DNA of 64,000 bases from Hyphomicrobiales bacterium (GTDB taxonomy: Bacteria > Pseudomonadota > Alphaproteobacteria > Rhizobiales > Rhizobiaceae): the NCBI GenBank assembly GCA_900471925.1, contig UCGV01000003.1:361442-425441 (forward strand), in the 5' to 3' direction. The notes beneath the pieces were generated by a model. It was given only the letters and a program-made list of their open reading frames with translations, was not told the DNA's origin and ran no database searches. This document shows positions 45,347 through 54,814 of this stretch, piece by piece. Position numbers and translations under genes: made by a program. Numbering within the stretch: position 1 is the first letter of the stretch; each line of letters starts with the position of its first letter.

Positions 45347-45437
45347 TGTTAGCGCTGACATAATGTCGGCTTGAGTGCGTTTCAAAGAATTTCCACGGGC
45401 GTTCGCCCAATCGATTTTCAGCACGAGAAAACTTAGA

Positions 45438-45465
45438 GACCGGCAATTCGCAAGAATTGCCGGTC
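45438..45465 (+). terminator. Terminator after nolR
   Basis: GACCGGCAATTC-GCAA-GAATTGCCGGTC, a perfect 12-base stem with a GCAA tetraloop and TTGTTTCTTT downstream. It is very stable and closes the nolR transcript. Confidence 0.9.
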
Positions 45466-45585
45466 TTGTTTCTTTCCGCAGTTGCCGAGATCTGTGTGGC
45501 AATTTTAAGATTGCGAACCGCAAAACGGAAACGCGAAACGTGGCGACGCATCCAGGGATCGCGCCACATCTCGGTAGCGGCGGGC

Positions 45586-47559
45586 TTAGCTGCCCACCAC
45601 CCCGTTGTTGCCGCGGGTCAGGACGACGAGCGACGGACGGGCCGGTACGCCCGGCTTGAAGTCCGGCCAGCTGGTTCCGGCATCTTCCATCGAGCTTGCG
45701 TCCTCATTGTCGGCCATGCGCAATTCGCCGGGATGCTGAACCGAGAGGAACACGCTGGAACCATCGGACGTAAAGGTCGGCGAGCAGGTTTCCGAACCGA
45801 CCGGCGCGATATAGATCAGCTTCGGCAATGCGCGGCCTGCCCCTTCCGTATCCATGACATAAACTGAATCGGCGATGCCTTCCGGCGGCGGACCGTCGGT
45901 GGTGACCCAAAGACGGCCTGCCGGATCGACGGCAAGATTGTCGGGGTCGGTGAACCAGCCGGCAGAGGTCGTCGCCGGGTGGAACATCGCCTGGTCTTCC
46001 GGCTTTGCTGGATCGCCGCAGAGCACGAAGACGTCCCACTTGAAGCTTTCGGCCGCGTAGTCCGGCTTGTCGGGACTACCAGGCGTTACCAGTTCGAGCA
46101 GGTGTCCATGCGGGTTCGGCCCACGCGGATTGGCGACGTTGACCTGTTCCTTTTCGTCGTCGCCCTCGCCCTTCGGCAGGCGATCCTCGTTCTCGGTCAT
46201 GGCCACATAGAGCTTGCCGGTGCCGAGATGCGGGATGAAGCCTTCCGGACCATCCATCGGTGTCGCACCGACGAGATCGGCGGCGGCGCGCGTGGCGAGA
46301 ACCACGTCTGCTTGCGTCTTGAAGCCGGCTTCAGCCGTCAGCGGACCTTCGCCCGCAATGAGCGGGATCCAATGCATGGTGCCGTCGCTTTCGAACTTGG
46401 CGACCGAGAGCGTGCCGTGATCGAGCAGGTCCTTGTTGGCGGCGCGATCGTTGGGATTCCACTGATCGCGGGTGACGAAACGGTAGATATATTCGAAATC
46501 GTCGTCATCGCCCATGAAGACCACGACGCGACCGTCAGGGGCGACGCAACATTGCGCGCCTTCATGCGTCATGCGGCCGAGCGAGGTACGCTTGACCGGC
46601 TTTGCCGAGGGATCGAACGGATCGATTTCGACCACCCAATCGAAGCGCATCCATTCATTCGGCTCGTCCTCGAACTTGAAGCGCGGCTCGACGCGGCTGA
46701 CGGAATAGATGTCGTTCTCATCCTCGTCCCAGCCCTGGCGCTCGACCAGTTCCTGGTTCGGCAACTTGGTATAGTCGCCGGCAAAGACGTCCATCGCGCC
46801 CTCTTCGCCAGAGAGCATCGTCCCCCAGGGCGTGATGCCGCCGTTGCAATTCGAGATCGTGCCGAAAACAACAGTCCCTGTCGGATCGGCCTTGGTCTTG
46901 AGACGGTCGTCGCCTGCAGCCGGGCCGGAAATGCCGATTTCCGTGCTCATATGGATGCGGCGATTATACTTGCCGTCCTTGACCACTTGCCACTGATTGC
47001 CATCCTTGCGCACCTCGAAAACCGAAACGCCGACGGCAGCCATGACGGCGCGGATCTGGTCTTCGGTCATCTTCTCGCGGTAGTCGTCGGCCGTCAGGCC
47101 CGCAAACATCAGGAACGGCGTCGCATATTCGTGGCTGACGACCATCAGGCCGTGATCCGAGCTCTTCTCGCCCCAGGGCAGCGGCAGGAACTGCGTGAAG
47201 TCGTTATTATAGCCGAACTGGCGCTCGGCAGCCTTGCCGTTGAGCTTGGTGACGTCGAATTCCGGGCTGTCGGTAAAGAGAGCGTCGCCCCAGCGAACGA
47301 GGATCTGGCGCTCGTAACCTTCAGGCCAGTGATCGGCGGTGTCGCGTACGCGCTTCAGCTCCGGGAAAGTGAGCGTCGATTCGGCGGCTTCTGCCTTGGT
47401 GGCTTCGAAAGCGGGCGCAAAGGCAGCCGCGCCGATGGCCGCGACAAAGCCCTTGAGAACAGTACGGCGACGAACGCCTTCTTCAAGAATGGTGCCGTAG
47501 CTCGGCGCAAATGCACGCCGTGGATTGGGACGTGGTCTGGTCTTCTGGCGGTCCGTCAT
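45586..47559 (-). CDS. phoX: PhoX-family alkaline phosphatase (Tat-exported)
   Basis: 657 residues. A twin-arginine signal (RRRTVLKGFVAAIGAAAFAPAF, about 30-50) directs export of a folded metalloprotein. The body fits DUF839/PhoX: GYNNDFTQFLPL, MVVSHEYATPF, SNCNGGITPWGTMLSGEEGAMDVFAGDY, GRMTHEGAQC, and GDDDDFEYIYRFVTRD. PhoX releases phosphate from organic esters using Ca2+ and Fe. A weak Pho-box-like pair (GCGTCAT/CTTTCGT, 11-base pitch) lies upstream, consistent with PhoB control, but the match is poor. Confidence 0.9.
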   Translation of the reverse strand: MTDRQKTRPRPNPRRAFAPSYGTILEEGVRRRTVLKGFVAAIGAAAFAPAFEATKAEAAESTLTFPELKRVRDTADHWPEGYERQILVRWGDALFTDSPEFDVTKLNGKAAERQFGYNNDFTQFLPLPWGEKSSDHGLMVVSHEYATPFLMFAGLTADDYREKMTEDQIRAVMAAVGVSVFEVRKDGNQWQVVKDGKYNRRIHMSTEIGISGPAAGDDRLKTKADPTGTVVFGTISNCNGGITPWGTMLSGEEGAMDVFAGDYTKLPNQELVERQGWDEDENDIYSVSRVEPRFKFEDEPNEWMRFDWVVEIDPFDPSAKPVKRTSLGRMTHEGAQCCVAPDGRVVVFMGDDDDFEYIYRFVTRDQWNPNDRAANKDLLDHGTLSVAKFESDGTMHWIPLIAGEGPLTAEAGFKTQADVVLATRAAADLVGATPMDGPEGFIPHLGTGKLYVAMTENEDRLPKGEGDDEKEQVNVANPRGPNPHGHLLELVTPGSPDKPDYAAESFKWDVFVLCGDPAKPEDQAMFHPATTSAGWFTDPDNLAVDPAGRLWVTTDGPPPEGIADSVYVMDTEGAGRALPKLIYIAPVGSETCSPTFTSDGSSVFLSVQHPGELRMADNEDASSMEDAGTSWPDFKPGVPARPSLVVLTRGNNGVVGS

Positions 47560-47648
47560 GACTACCTCCGGTAAAAACGGTTGAATTTCAATGAAATGAA
47601 AGAAATGCCCTCGGCCATTGCGGCCATCAAATTTTGTAGCAATGGCAA

Positions 47649-47666
47649 ACGAAAGATTAATGACGC
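47649..47666 (-). promoter_or_regulatory. Weak Pho-box-like repeat upstream of phoX
   Basis: On the minus strand GCGTCAT-TAAT-CTTTCGT, two heptamers with the 11-base pitch of a PhoB box, each matching 5 of 7 positions of CTGTCAT. About 90 bases before the phoX ATG. Only suggestive. Confidence 0.25.
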
Positions 47667-47806
47667 TCTATACTTCCCATGAGCGGCAGAAGTCGCCGCT
47701 TCTGCGGCTTGACGCCCTGCCGGGCGCTGATAATTTGACCGGGCAGTAAAAATAACGGCGCCAAGCCTAAAACGGGAACGGCCTCCCCGACGGCCAGGAG
47801 AACAGC

Positions 47807-49135
47807 ATGTCCAACCGCCTGAATGCAACGCCAAACGACCTTCGCGCCTTTTGGATGCCCTTTACCGCGAACCGTCAGTTCAAGAAGGAACCGCGCCTCT
47901 TCGTGAGTGCGAAGGATATGTATTACCAGACCCATGACGGCCGTCAGGTGCTGGATGGCACCGCTGGCCTCTGGTGCGTGAACGCCGGACACTGCCGCCC
48001 CAAGATTACCGAGGCGATCCGCGAACAGGCGGGCGAGCTCGATTATGCCCCCGCCTTCCAGCTCGGCCATCCCAAGGCATTCGAGCTTGCCAACCGCCTG
48101 GTCGACATCGCGCCCGAGGGCATGAACCACGTCCTCTACACCAATTCGGGTTCTGAATCGGTGGAAACGGCGCTCAAGGTGGCGCTCGCCTATCATCGCG
48201 TGAAGGGCAACGGCTCGCGCTTCCGCCTGATCGGCCGCGAGCGCGGCTATCATGGTGTCAATTTCGGCGGCATTTCCGTCGGCGGCATCGTCACCAACCG
48301 CAAGATGTTCGGCACGCTTCTGACCGGCGTCGATCACATGCCGCACACCCACCAGCCCGGCAAGAACAATTTCACCCGCGGCGAACCCGAGCATGGCGGC
48401 GACATAGCCACCGAACTCGAGCGTATCGTCACCCTGCATGACGCTTCCACCGTCGCAGCCGTCATCGTCGAGCCTGTCGCCGGCTCCACCGGCGTTCTCA
48501 TCCCGCCGAAGGGCTACTTGCAGAAGCTGCGCGACATCTGCACCAAGCACGGTATCCTTTTGATCTTCGATGAAGTCATCACCGGTTTTGGCCGCCTGGG
48601 CGCTCCCTTCGCCGCGCAATTCTACGACGTGAAGCCCGATATCATGGTCACCGCCAAGGGCCTGACCAACGGCGTCATCCCGATGGGCGCCGTCTTCGTG
48701 ACCTCGGAAATTCATGATGCCTTCATGAACGGCCCCGAGCACATGATCGAGTTCTTCCACGGCTATACCTATTCCGGTAACCCGATCGCCTCGGCTGCCG
48801 CTATCGCGACGCTTGATACCTACAAGGAAGAAGGCCTGCTGACCCGCGCAGCCGAGCTTTCCGATTACTGGGCCGATGCGCTGCACTCGCTGAAGGATTG
48901 CCCCAATGTCATCGACATCAGAAACACGGGCCTCATCGGCGCGATCGAACTCGATCCGATCGCCGGCGAGCCGACCAAACGCGCCTTTACAGCCTTCCTC
49001 AAGGCTTACGAAAGCGGTCTCCTGATCCGCACCACCGGCGATATCATTGCGCTCTCGCCGCCGCTGATCATTGAAAAGCACCATATCGACGAGCTTTTCG
49101 GCAAGCTCCGCACGATCCTTCAGAACAATATCTGA
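47807..49135 (+). CDS. Class III omega-amino-acid:pyruvate aminotransferase
   Basis: 442 residues. PLP-dependent class III transaminase: GTAGLWCVNAGHCRPKIT, TNSGSESVETALKVALAYHR, IGRERGYHGVN, IFDEVITGFGRLG, and the PLP lysine in VTAKGLTNG. The closest functional labels are omega-amino acid/beta-alanine:pyruvate transaminase, but such enzymes have broad specificity. Unlinked to an obvious pathway; phoX is divergent with a 247-base gap. A terminator with a T run follows. Confidence 0.93.
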   Translation: MSNRLNATPNDLRAFWMPFTANRQFKKEPRLFVSAKDMYYQTHDGRQVLDGTAGLWCVNAGHCRPKITEAIREQAGELDYAPAFQLGHPKAFELANRLVDIAPEGMNHVLYTNSGSESVETALKVALAYHRVKGNGSRFRLIGRERGYHGVNFGGISVGGIVTNRKMFGTLLTGVDHMPHTHQPGKNNFTRGEPEHGGDIATELERIVTLHDASTVAAVIVEPVAGSTGVLIPPKGYLQKLRDICTKHGILLIFDEVITGFGRLGAPFAAQFYDVKPDIMVTAKGLTNGVIPMGAVFVTSEIHDAFMNGPEHMIEFFHGYTYSGNPIASAAAIATLDTYKEEGLLTRAAELSDYWADALHSLKDCPNVIDIRNTGLIGAIELDPIAGEPTKRAFTAFLKAYESGLLIRTTGDIIALSPPLIIEKHHIDELFGKLRTILQNNI

Positions 49136-49175
49136 ACACCATCATCCGACCGGGTTCATGTCTGATTGTCACAAG

Positions 49176-49205
49176 GGCGAGGCTCCGGCCTCGCCTTTTC
49201 TTTTT
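49176..49205 (+). terminator. Terminator after omega-aminotransferase
   Basis: GGCGAGG-CTCCGG-CCTCGCC with a seven-base perfect stem and TTTTCTTTTT tail. Confidence 0.85.
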
Positions 49206-49289
49206 GATCGCGACGACCTCGATTGCGTTATCGGTCTCCGGCGTGGGCAATTTCCTGCAGACAGGGCCAATCAGCCCAATGGAGATCCC

Positions 49290-50348
49290 ATGCGAAGACT
49301 TGCCTCTGTTTTATCCCTCGTCCTGCTGCTGGCACCCGCGGCACATGCCGCAACCGGCTTTCGCGAGATCACTCTGCGCGGCAAGGATGCCGATCATCCA
49401 ATGCATGTCAGCATCTGGTACCCGACGCCATCGCAGGCCACCCCGTTACTTCTCGGAGAAACGCCAGCCTTTATCGGTCAACCGGTCGTCAAGGATGCAG
49501 CCCCGGTGGCCGGCCCGCATCCGCTGGTCGTCCTTTCCCATGGCTACGGCGGCAGCTGGCGCAACCTCGCCTGGCTCGCTGCCGATCTGGTGAACGCAGG
49601 CTATGTGGTTGCCGCACCCGATCATCCAGGCACGACCACCTTCGACATGCGCAAGCCGGATGCCGTGGAACTATGGAGACGCCCGGCCGATCTCAGCCGC
49701 ACGATCGACGCCTTGCTCAAGGATCCCGGTCTAACCGGCGGCATAACACCCGACCGGATTGCCGCCATCGGCCATTCACTCGGCGGCTGGACCGTCGTCG
49801 AACTGGCAGGTGGGCGCTTCGATGCTGTCGCCGTTACGAGAAATTGCATGGCTGAATTCGGCCCGATCTATTGCAGGATCTTCGACGCATTGGGCGTCGG
49901 GCGCGACGCCGCCTCCAATGCAGCCCTGGCCGCCGATCTCGGCGACAAGCGGATCGGTGCCGTCGTCGCACTCGACCTCGGCCCCGGGCGCGGTCTGACG
50001 CCCGAAAGCCTTGCCGCCGTCCAGATCCCCCTCATGGTCCTCGGGGCGGCGGCTGACGTCGATACAGACACGGCAACCAAAGCGGACATCGCCGCCACCA
50101 ACAGGGATTCCGACTATCTCGCCCGCTACCTGCCGCCCGCAACAACCATCTACGACCGGATCCCCGGATCGCTGCATTTCAGTTTCATGCAGCCCTGCAA
50201 GCCAGGTGCTGCCGAATTGATCGAGAAGGAAACGCCCGGCGAAAGCATCGTCTGCCGGGATGGCGCGGGTGCAGACCGCGAAGCGATCCACCGGCAGGTC
50301 GCAACGATGATCACCGATTTCCTCGGGAGATCACTCGCGCGACAATGA
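49290..50348 (+). CDS. Secreted alpha/beta hydrolase (dienelactone hydrolase-like)
   Basis: 352 residues from an ATG with GGAGAT upstream; the frame extending to 49071 is rejected because it overlaps the terminator and aminotransferase. Signal peptide (MRRLASVLSLVLLLAPAAHAA). Catalytic serine in AAIGHSLGGWT (nucleophile elbow), plus YGGSWRNLAWLAADLVNAGYVVAAPDHPG and a C-terminal His region (IPGSLHFSFMQPC). Substrate unknown; periplasmic esterase or lipase-type activity is likely. Two Cys pairs (NCMAEFGPIYC, QPC, IVC) may form disulphides. Confidence 0.87.
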   Translation: MRRLASVLSLVLLLAPAAHAATGFREITLRGKDADHPMHVSIWYPTPSQATPLLLGETPAFIGQPVVKDAAPVAGPHPLVVLSHGYGGSWRNLAWLAADLVNAGYVVAAPDHPGTTTFDMRKPDAVELWRRPADLSRTIDALLKDPGLTGGITPDRIAAIGHSLGGWTVVELAGGRFDAVAVTRNCMAEFGPIYCRIFDALGVGRDAASNAALAADLGDKRIGAVVALDLGPGRGLTPESLAAVQIPLMVLGAAADVDTDTATKADIAATNRDSDYLARYLPPATTIYDRIPGSLHFSFMQPCKPGAAELIEKETPGESIVCRDGAGADREAIHRQVATMITDFLGRSLARQ

Positions 50349-50365
50349 CGTCGTTTTCCTGCTCT

Positions 50366-51277
50366 TTAGGAAACGGAAGCGACGGACAGGCAGAGCGCGA
50401 ATTTCTTCAGGAGGCGGCGATCGAAATGACCCTCATTGGCCAGCATCCAGGTCAACGCCTCCTTCGCGCTCCACGCGGCCTTGTACGGGCGCACGGAGGT
50501 TATTGCGTCATAGACATCGCAGATGGCTGCAAGCCGGGCATGAAAGCTGACCTCACCGCGCGACAGCCTGCGCGGGTAGCCCTTGCCGTCGATCCGTTCA
50601 TGGTGATTGAGGCAGACGTCAAGAACGATGTCAGGCATGCCTTCCTGGCGCGAGAGGATCGCGTGTCCTTTTTCCGGATGATCCCGGATCAGCCTGATCT
50701 CGTCCTCGTTGAGACGCCCTTCCTTGTTCAAGACTTCGAGCGGAATCTCAAGCTTGCCGACATCGTGCAGCAGCCCTGCCGTGCCAAGCGTCTGGACCTG
50801 CATCTCGTCCAGTCCGAGATGACGGCTGAACAGGATCATCAGGGCGCTCACCGACAGGGAATGCACGAAAGTGACCTCGTCCTTGGTCTTCAGCCGTGTG
50901 ACGCTGATGAAAACGGCGGGATGATCATCCATCGATTTCGAAACGGACGAAATCACCGGCTCGACCTGATCGACGGTGATCGCATCCCCGCTCTGTAGCC
51001 GGTCGAAGACGTCTTCCAGCACCGCGACGGATTTCTGAATGGTCTCTCGCGCCGCCTTGACGTCGATCTCGATCCGGCGCGCGGTGCTGGTGACATCAAG
51101 GCCCTTGGTTGTGTTGATCACCACGCCCGCGTCGGCGCAATCGTTGAGCTTCAGCGTATCGCTCTCGCGGCGCAGCAAGAACCTTTTCCGGGAGAGAAGG
51201 GGATCGTGCCAGATACCCTCCACCATCTCGATAAACATTCCCGTCCGCACCTGCCTGGCTTCGATACGCTTGAGCAT
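50366..51277 (-). CDS. HD-GYP domain cyclic-di-GMP phosphodiesterase
   Basis: 303 residues. N-terminal DUF3391 region (about 1-110, MLKRIEARQVRTGMFIEMVEGIWHDPLLSRKRFLL) and a C-terminal HD-GYP domain with HDVGK (171-175), NEDEIRLIRDHPEKGHAIL and HHERIDGKGYP (225-235), so the metal and GYP residues are intact. It should cleave cyclic di-GMP to GMP. Soluble, no sensor transmembrane domain. Convergent to the hydrolase gene. Confidence 0.93.
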   Translation of the reverse strand: MLKRIEARQVRTGMFIEMVEGIWHDPLLSRKRFLLRRESDTLKLNDCADAGVVINTTKGLDVTSTARRIEIDVKAARETIQKSVAVLEDVFDRLQSGDAITVDQVEPVISSVSKSMDDHPAVFISVTRLKTKDEVTFVHSLSVSALMILFSRHLGLDEMQVQTLGTAGLLHDVGKLEIPLEVLNKEGRLNEDEIRLIRDHPEKGHAILSRQEGMPDIVLDVCLNHHERIDGKGYPRRLSRGEVSFHARLAAICDVYDAITSVRPYKAAWSAKEALTWMLANEGHFDRRLLKKFALCLSVASVS

Positions 51278-51886
51278 CCAGATATCTATTCCCTTTTAGC
51301 AATGTATCGACAATTGGAATATTTTATTGCAACGCAACAATATGCCAGAGACAAACAGTTCTACCAGGATTCTTGGAATCAATTATTAATTTGCACTGAA
51401 TACGCAGATAGACGCGTTATTTTTGCAATGTTACGTTACATATACTTTCCAATATCAGTATATATGCCACCCGGGAGAACACTCGCCTCAATCCTATCAA
51501 AAGTTGCAGGCGCCACATTTAACAAGAATTGACGCTTGCGGGATGCGTTCGCAGTGAAACAGCACGCCCGCGCCGCGCGGCACCTCTGACAGCGCTGCGG
51601 CACCGCCGGATCGAATATTGCGGGAAATGGACTGAAAACTCAAAAAATCGAGCGCAATCTTTTCATATCTGGCAAAAATGAGCACGATCTTGTTATCATA
51701 TTGCGGAATCTCGCCGAAATTCCTAGAAATCTTGCCATGCGCCGCGCGAGCCAAACATGGCCGCGCGGTTCATTGATCGCGCAGTTCTTTCTCGTCCTTG
51801 GCACGATCCATCAAGGTCGCTGACGAAGAAATCCGCCTGCGTGGCAAGCAACTGGTGGTCGAAGACCCCATCCAAGGAGATAGAAG
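51278..51886. other. 609-base gene-poor gap with a low-GC patch
   Basis: Between the HD-GYP gene and the amino-acid binding protein. The first part (about 51285-51540) is clearly AT-rich relative to its surroundings. A frame of 76 codons from the ATG at 51302 reads MYRQLEYFIATQQYARDKQ..., and a minus-strand 85-codon frame ends at 51497, but neither has an SD or family match. Nothing recognised in the remaining 350 bases except the SD and promoter space of the next gene. Confidence 0.55.
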
Positions 51887-52990
51887 ATGACCCTGAAGAC
51901 ACTGACGGCGACACTCGTCGCATCGCTGGCATTCGCTCCGCTCGCGCACGCCGATATTACCATCGGCCTTATCGCACCACTGACTGGTCCGATTGCAGCC
52001 TATGGCGACCAGGTGAAAAACGGCGCGCAGACCGCCGTCGATGAAATCAACAAGAATGGCGGCATTCTCGGCGAGAAGGTCGTACTCGAACTGGCGGACG
52101 ATGCCGGCGAGCCGAAGCAGGGCGTTTCCGCAGCCAACAAGCTTGTTGGTGAAGGCGTCAAGTTTGTTGTCGGCCCGGTCACCTCGGGCGTTGCCATCCC
52201 GGTTTCCGACGCGCTCGCCGAAAACGGCGTGCTGATGGTCACTCCGACCGCAACCTCTCCTGACCTCACCAAGCGCGGCCTGACCAACATCCTGCGCACC
52301 TGCGGCCGTGATGACCAGCAGGCCGAAGTCGCCGCGAAATACGTTCTTGAACATTTCAAGGACAAGCGGGTCGCCATCATCAACGACAAGGGCGCCTACG
52401 GTAAGGGCCTCGCCGACAACTTCAAGACAACGCTGAACGCTGGTGGCAACACCGAAGTCATCAACGACGCCATCACGCCCGGCGACAAGGACTTTTCTGC
52501 GCTGACCACCCGCATCAAGGCTGAGAAAGTCGATGTCGTCTATTTCGGCGGCTACCACCCGGAAGGCGGCCTGCTTGCCCGCCAGTTGCATGACCTTTCC
52601 GTCAACGCCCAGATCGTCGGCGGCGACGGCCTCTCCAACACCGAGTTCTGGACGATCGGCACGGATGCGGCAGCCGGCACGGTATTCACCAACGCTGCCG
52701 ACGTCACCAAGAGCCCGGAATCCAAGCCTGCCACCGATGCACTTGCCGCCAAGAACATCCCGGCTGAAGCCTTCACGCTCAATGCCTACGCCGCCGTTCA
52801 GGTCCTGAAGGCCGGTATCGAAAAGGCCGGCAGCGCCGAGGATGCGGAAGCCGTTGGCGCAGCCCTGAAGGGCGGTCAGGAAATCCCGACCGTCATCGGC
52901 AAGCTGACCTATGGCGAAACCGGCGACCTCTCCTCGCGCAGCTTCTCGCTCTACAAGTGGGATGCCGGCAAGATCGTCGCTGCCGAATAA
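51887..52990 (+). CDS. Branched-chain amino acid ABC transporter substrate-binding protein
   Basis: 367 residues. Signal peptide ([17 protein letters not shown]), then the LivK/BraC type-I periplasmic binding fold: [100 protein letters not shown] precedes the ATG. No permease or ATPase genes are adjacent, so it must share a transport complex encoded elsewhere (as BraC/LivK homologues do in Rhizobium). The ligand could be Leu/Ile/Val, Ala, GABA or others. Confidence 0.93.
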   Translation: MTLKTLTATLVASLAFAPLAHADITIGLIAPLTGPIAAYGDQVKNGAQTAVDEINKNGGILGEKVVLELADDAGEPKQGVSAANKLVGEGVKFVVGPVTSGVAIPVSDALAENGVLMVTPTATSPDLTKRGLTNILRTCGRDDQQAEVAAKYVLEHFKDKRVAIINDKGAYGKGLADNFKTTLNAGGNTEVINDAITPGDKDFSALTTRIKAEKVDVVYFGGYHPEGGLLARQLHDLSVNAQIVGGDGLSNTEFWTIGTDAAAGTVFTNAADVTKSPESKPATDALAAKNIPAEAFTLNAYAAVQVLKAGIEKAGSAEDAEAVGAALKGGQEIPTVIGKLTYGETGDLSSRSFSLYKWDAGKIVAAE

Positions 52991-53012
52991 CTGCAACGAT
53001 CAAGACATGCGA

Positions 53013-53033
53013 CCGGGCGCCATTGGCGCCCGG
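53013..53033 (+). terminator. Terminator after the amino-acid binding protein
   Basis: CCGGGCGCC-ATT-GGCGCCCGG perfect nine-base stem followed by TTTCGTTT. Confidence 0.85.
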
Positions 53034-53108
53034 TTTCGTTTACCGGACATCGAATCGGTGGACAGATGCGCTATAAACAGCGGAATCGATTGCATCGCGA
53101 GGATAGCC

Positions 53109-54806
53109 ATGACCGCCAAGCTCGAACGTCTCATCGATCAGGGTGTGGGCCGCATACCGGCCGATATCGTGCTGAAAGGCGGACACTTCTTCGATCTGGT
53201 GACGGGCGACCTCGTCAAGTCCGATATCGCTGTCGGCGGCGAGCGCATCGTCGGCACCTGCGGCAGCTATAGCGGCGAGACCGAGATCGATATTTCCGGC
53301 AAGATCGTCGTTCCCGGTTTCATCGATACGCATCTTCATATCGAATCCTCGCTGGTCACTCCGCATGAATTCGATCGCTGCGTCTTGCCTTACGGCGTGA
53401 CGACTGCGATCTGCGATCCCCACGAGATCGCCAACGTGCTCGGCAAGGAAGGCATCGAATTCTTCCTCGCTTCATCGCTGGAAACGATCATGGATATCCG
53501 CGTCCAGCTATCCTCCTGCGTGCCGGCGACACATCTGGAGACATCGGGAGCCGATCTGCCGGTCGAAAGCCTTCTGCCTTATCGTGATCATCCCAAGGTC
53601 ATCGGCCTTGCCGAATTCATGAATTTTCCCGGCGTGATCCACAAGGACCCCGTCTGCATGGCAAAGCTCGATGCTTTTCAGGGCGGCCACATAGACGGTC
53701 ATGCGCCGCTGCTGTCAGGCAATGATCTCAACGGCTATCTCTCTGCCGGCATCCGCACGGAGCACGAATGCACGAGTGCTGCCGAAGCGCTGGAGAAGAT
53801 CCGCAAGGGCATGCACATCCTCGTGCGCGAAGGCTCCGTCTCCAAGGATCTTCATGCCCTCATGCCCATCATCACCGAGCGTCTCTCGCCCTATCTCGCG
53901 CTCTGCACCGACGACCGCAATCCGCTCGACATCGCCGAGCAGGGCCACCTCGACTACATGATCCGCACGGCGATTGCCGCCGGTGTCGAGCCGCTGGCGA
54001 TCTACCGTGCCGCCTCGATTTCGGCTGCCCGAGCCTTCGGTCTCCACGACCGTGGCCTCGTCGCACCCGGCTGGCGTGCCGATCTCGTCGTCATCGACAG
54101 TCTCGACAGCGGCAAGGCGGATATGGTCTTTTCTGCCGGTCGCCGGGTCGACGATGCGCTCTTTTCCTCCCGCAGGGCAGTGTCCCCCGTCGGCCTCGAC
54201 AGCGTCAAGGCGCGACCGGTCAACGCCGCCCATTTCGGCGTGCCGGTTGCCGAGGGCGAGACACCCGTCATCGGCGTCATGCCCGGCAAGATCATCACTG
54301 AGCACCGCCGATACCGCCTGCCCGCGAAAGGCAATCAGACGACCGTCGATCTCGGCAATGACATCATCAAGGTCGCCGTCATCGAACGCCACGGCAAGAA
54401 CGGCAACCATGCCAACGGTTTCGTTCAGGGCTTCGGATTGAAGAAGGGCGCGATCGCCTCGACGGTCGGCCATGACAGTCACAATATCTGCGTCGTCGGC
54501 GTCAGCGAGGATGACATGGCGCTCGCCGCAAATCGCCTCGGCGAAATCAAGGGCGGCTTCGTCGTCGTCGAGGATGGCAAGGTGACAGGCGAAATCGCGC
54601 TGCCGGTTGCCGGCCTGATGAGCCTCGAACCCTACGAAACCGTCCGTGATACGCTGCACCATCTACGCAAGGCCGCCTACGCGCTCGGCACGACGCTGGA
54701 AGAACCCTTCCTGCAGGTCGCCTTCCTGCCCCTGCCCGTGATCCCGCATTTGAAGATCTCGGACAAGGGAATGGTCGATGTCGATCGCTTTGCCCTGATC
54801 GGCTGA
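53109..54806 (+). CDS. ade: Adenine deaminase
   Basis: 565 residues. Hydrolyses adenine to hypoxanthine in purine salvage. The amidohydrolase metal site is seen as [14 protein letters not shown], then [37 protein letters not shown] and [20 protein letters not shown]. The C-terminal half includes the adenine-deaminase domain ([32 protein letters not shown]). ATG at 53109; the frame extending into the binding-protein gene is rejected. Convergent with aglA, eight bases apart. Confidence 0.95.
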   Translation: MTAKLERLIDQGVGRIPADIVLKGGHFFDLVTGDLVKSDIAVGGERIVGTCGSYSGETEIDISGKIVVPGFIDTHLHIESSLVTPHEFDRCVLPYGVTTAICDPHEIANVLGKEGIEFFLASSLETIMDIRVQLSSCVPATHLETSGADLPVESLLPYRDHPKVIGLAEFMNFPGVIHKDPVCMAKLDAFQGGHIDGHAPLLSGNDLNGYLSAGIRTEHECTSAAEALEKIRKGMHILVREGSVSKDLHALMPIITERLSPYLALCTDDRNPLDIAEQGHLDYMIRTAIAAGVEPLAIYRAASISAARAFGLHDRGLVAPGWRADLVVIDSLDSGKADMVFSAGRRVDDALFSSRRAVSPVGLDSVKARPVNAAHFGVPVAEGETPVIGVMPGKIITEHRRYRLPAKGNQTTVDLGNDIIKVAVIERHGKNGNHANGFVQGFGLKKGAIASTVGHDSHNICVVGVSEDDMALAANRLGEIKGGFVVVEDGKVTGEIALPVAGLMSLEPYETVRDTLHHLRKAAYALGTTLEEPFLQVAFLPLPVIPHLKISDKGMVDVDRFALIG

Positions 54807-54814
54807 TATCTTCG

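Noticed and set aside
45979..47574. Plus-strand open frame of 531 codons opposite phoX
   Set aside because: Complement of a Tat-exported enzyme with clear motifs; no SD.
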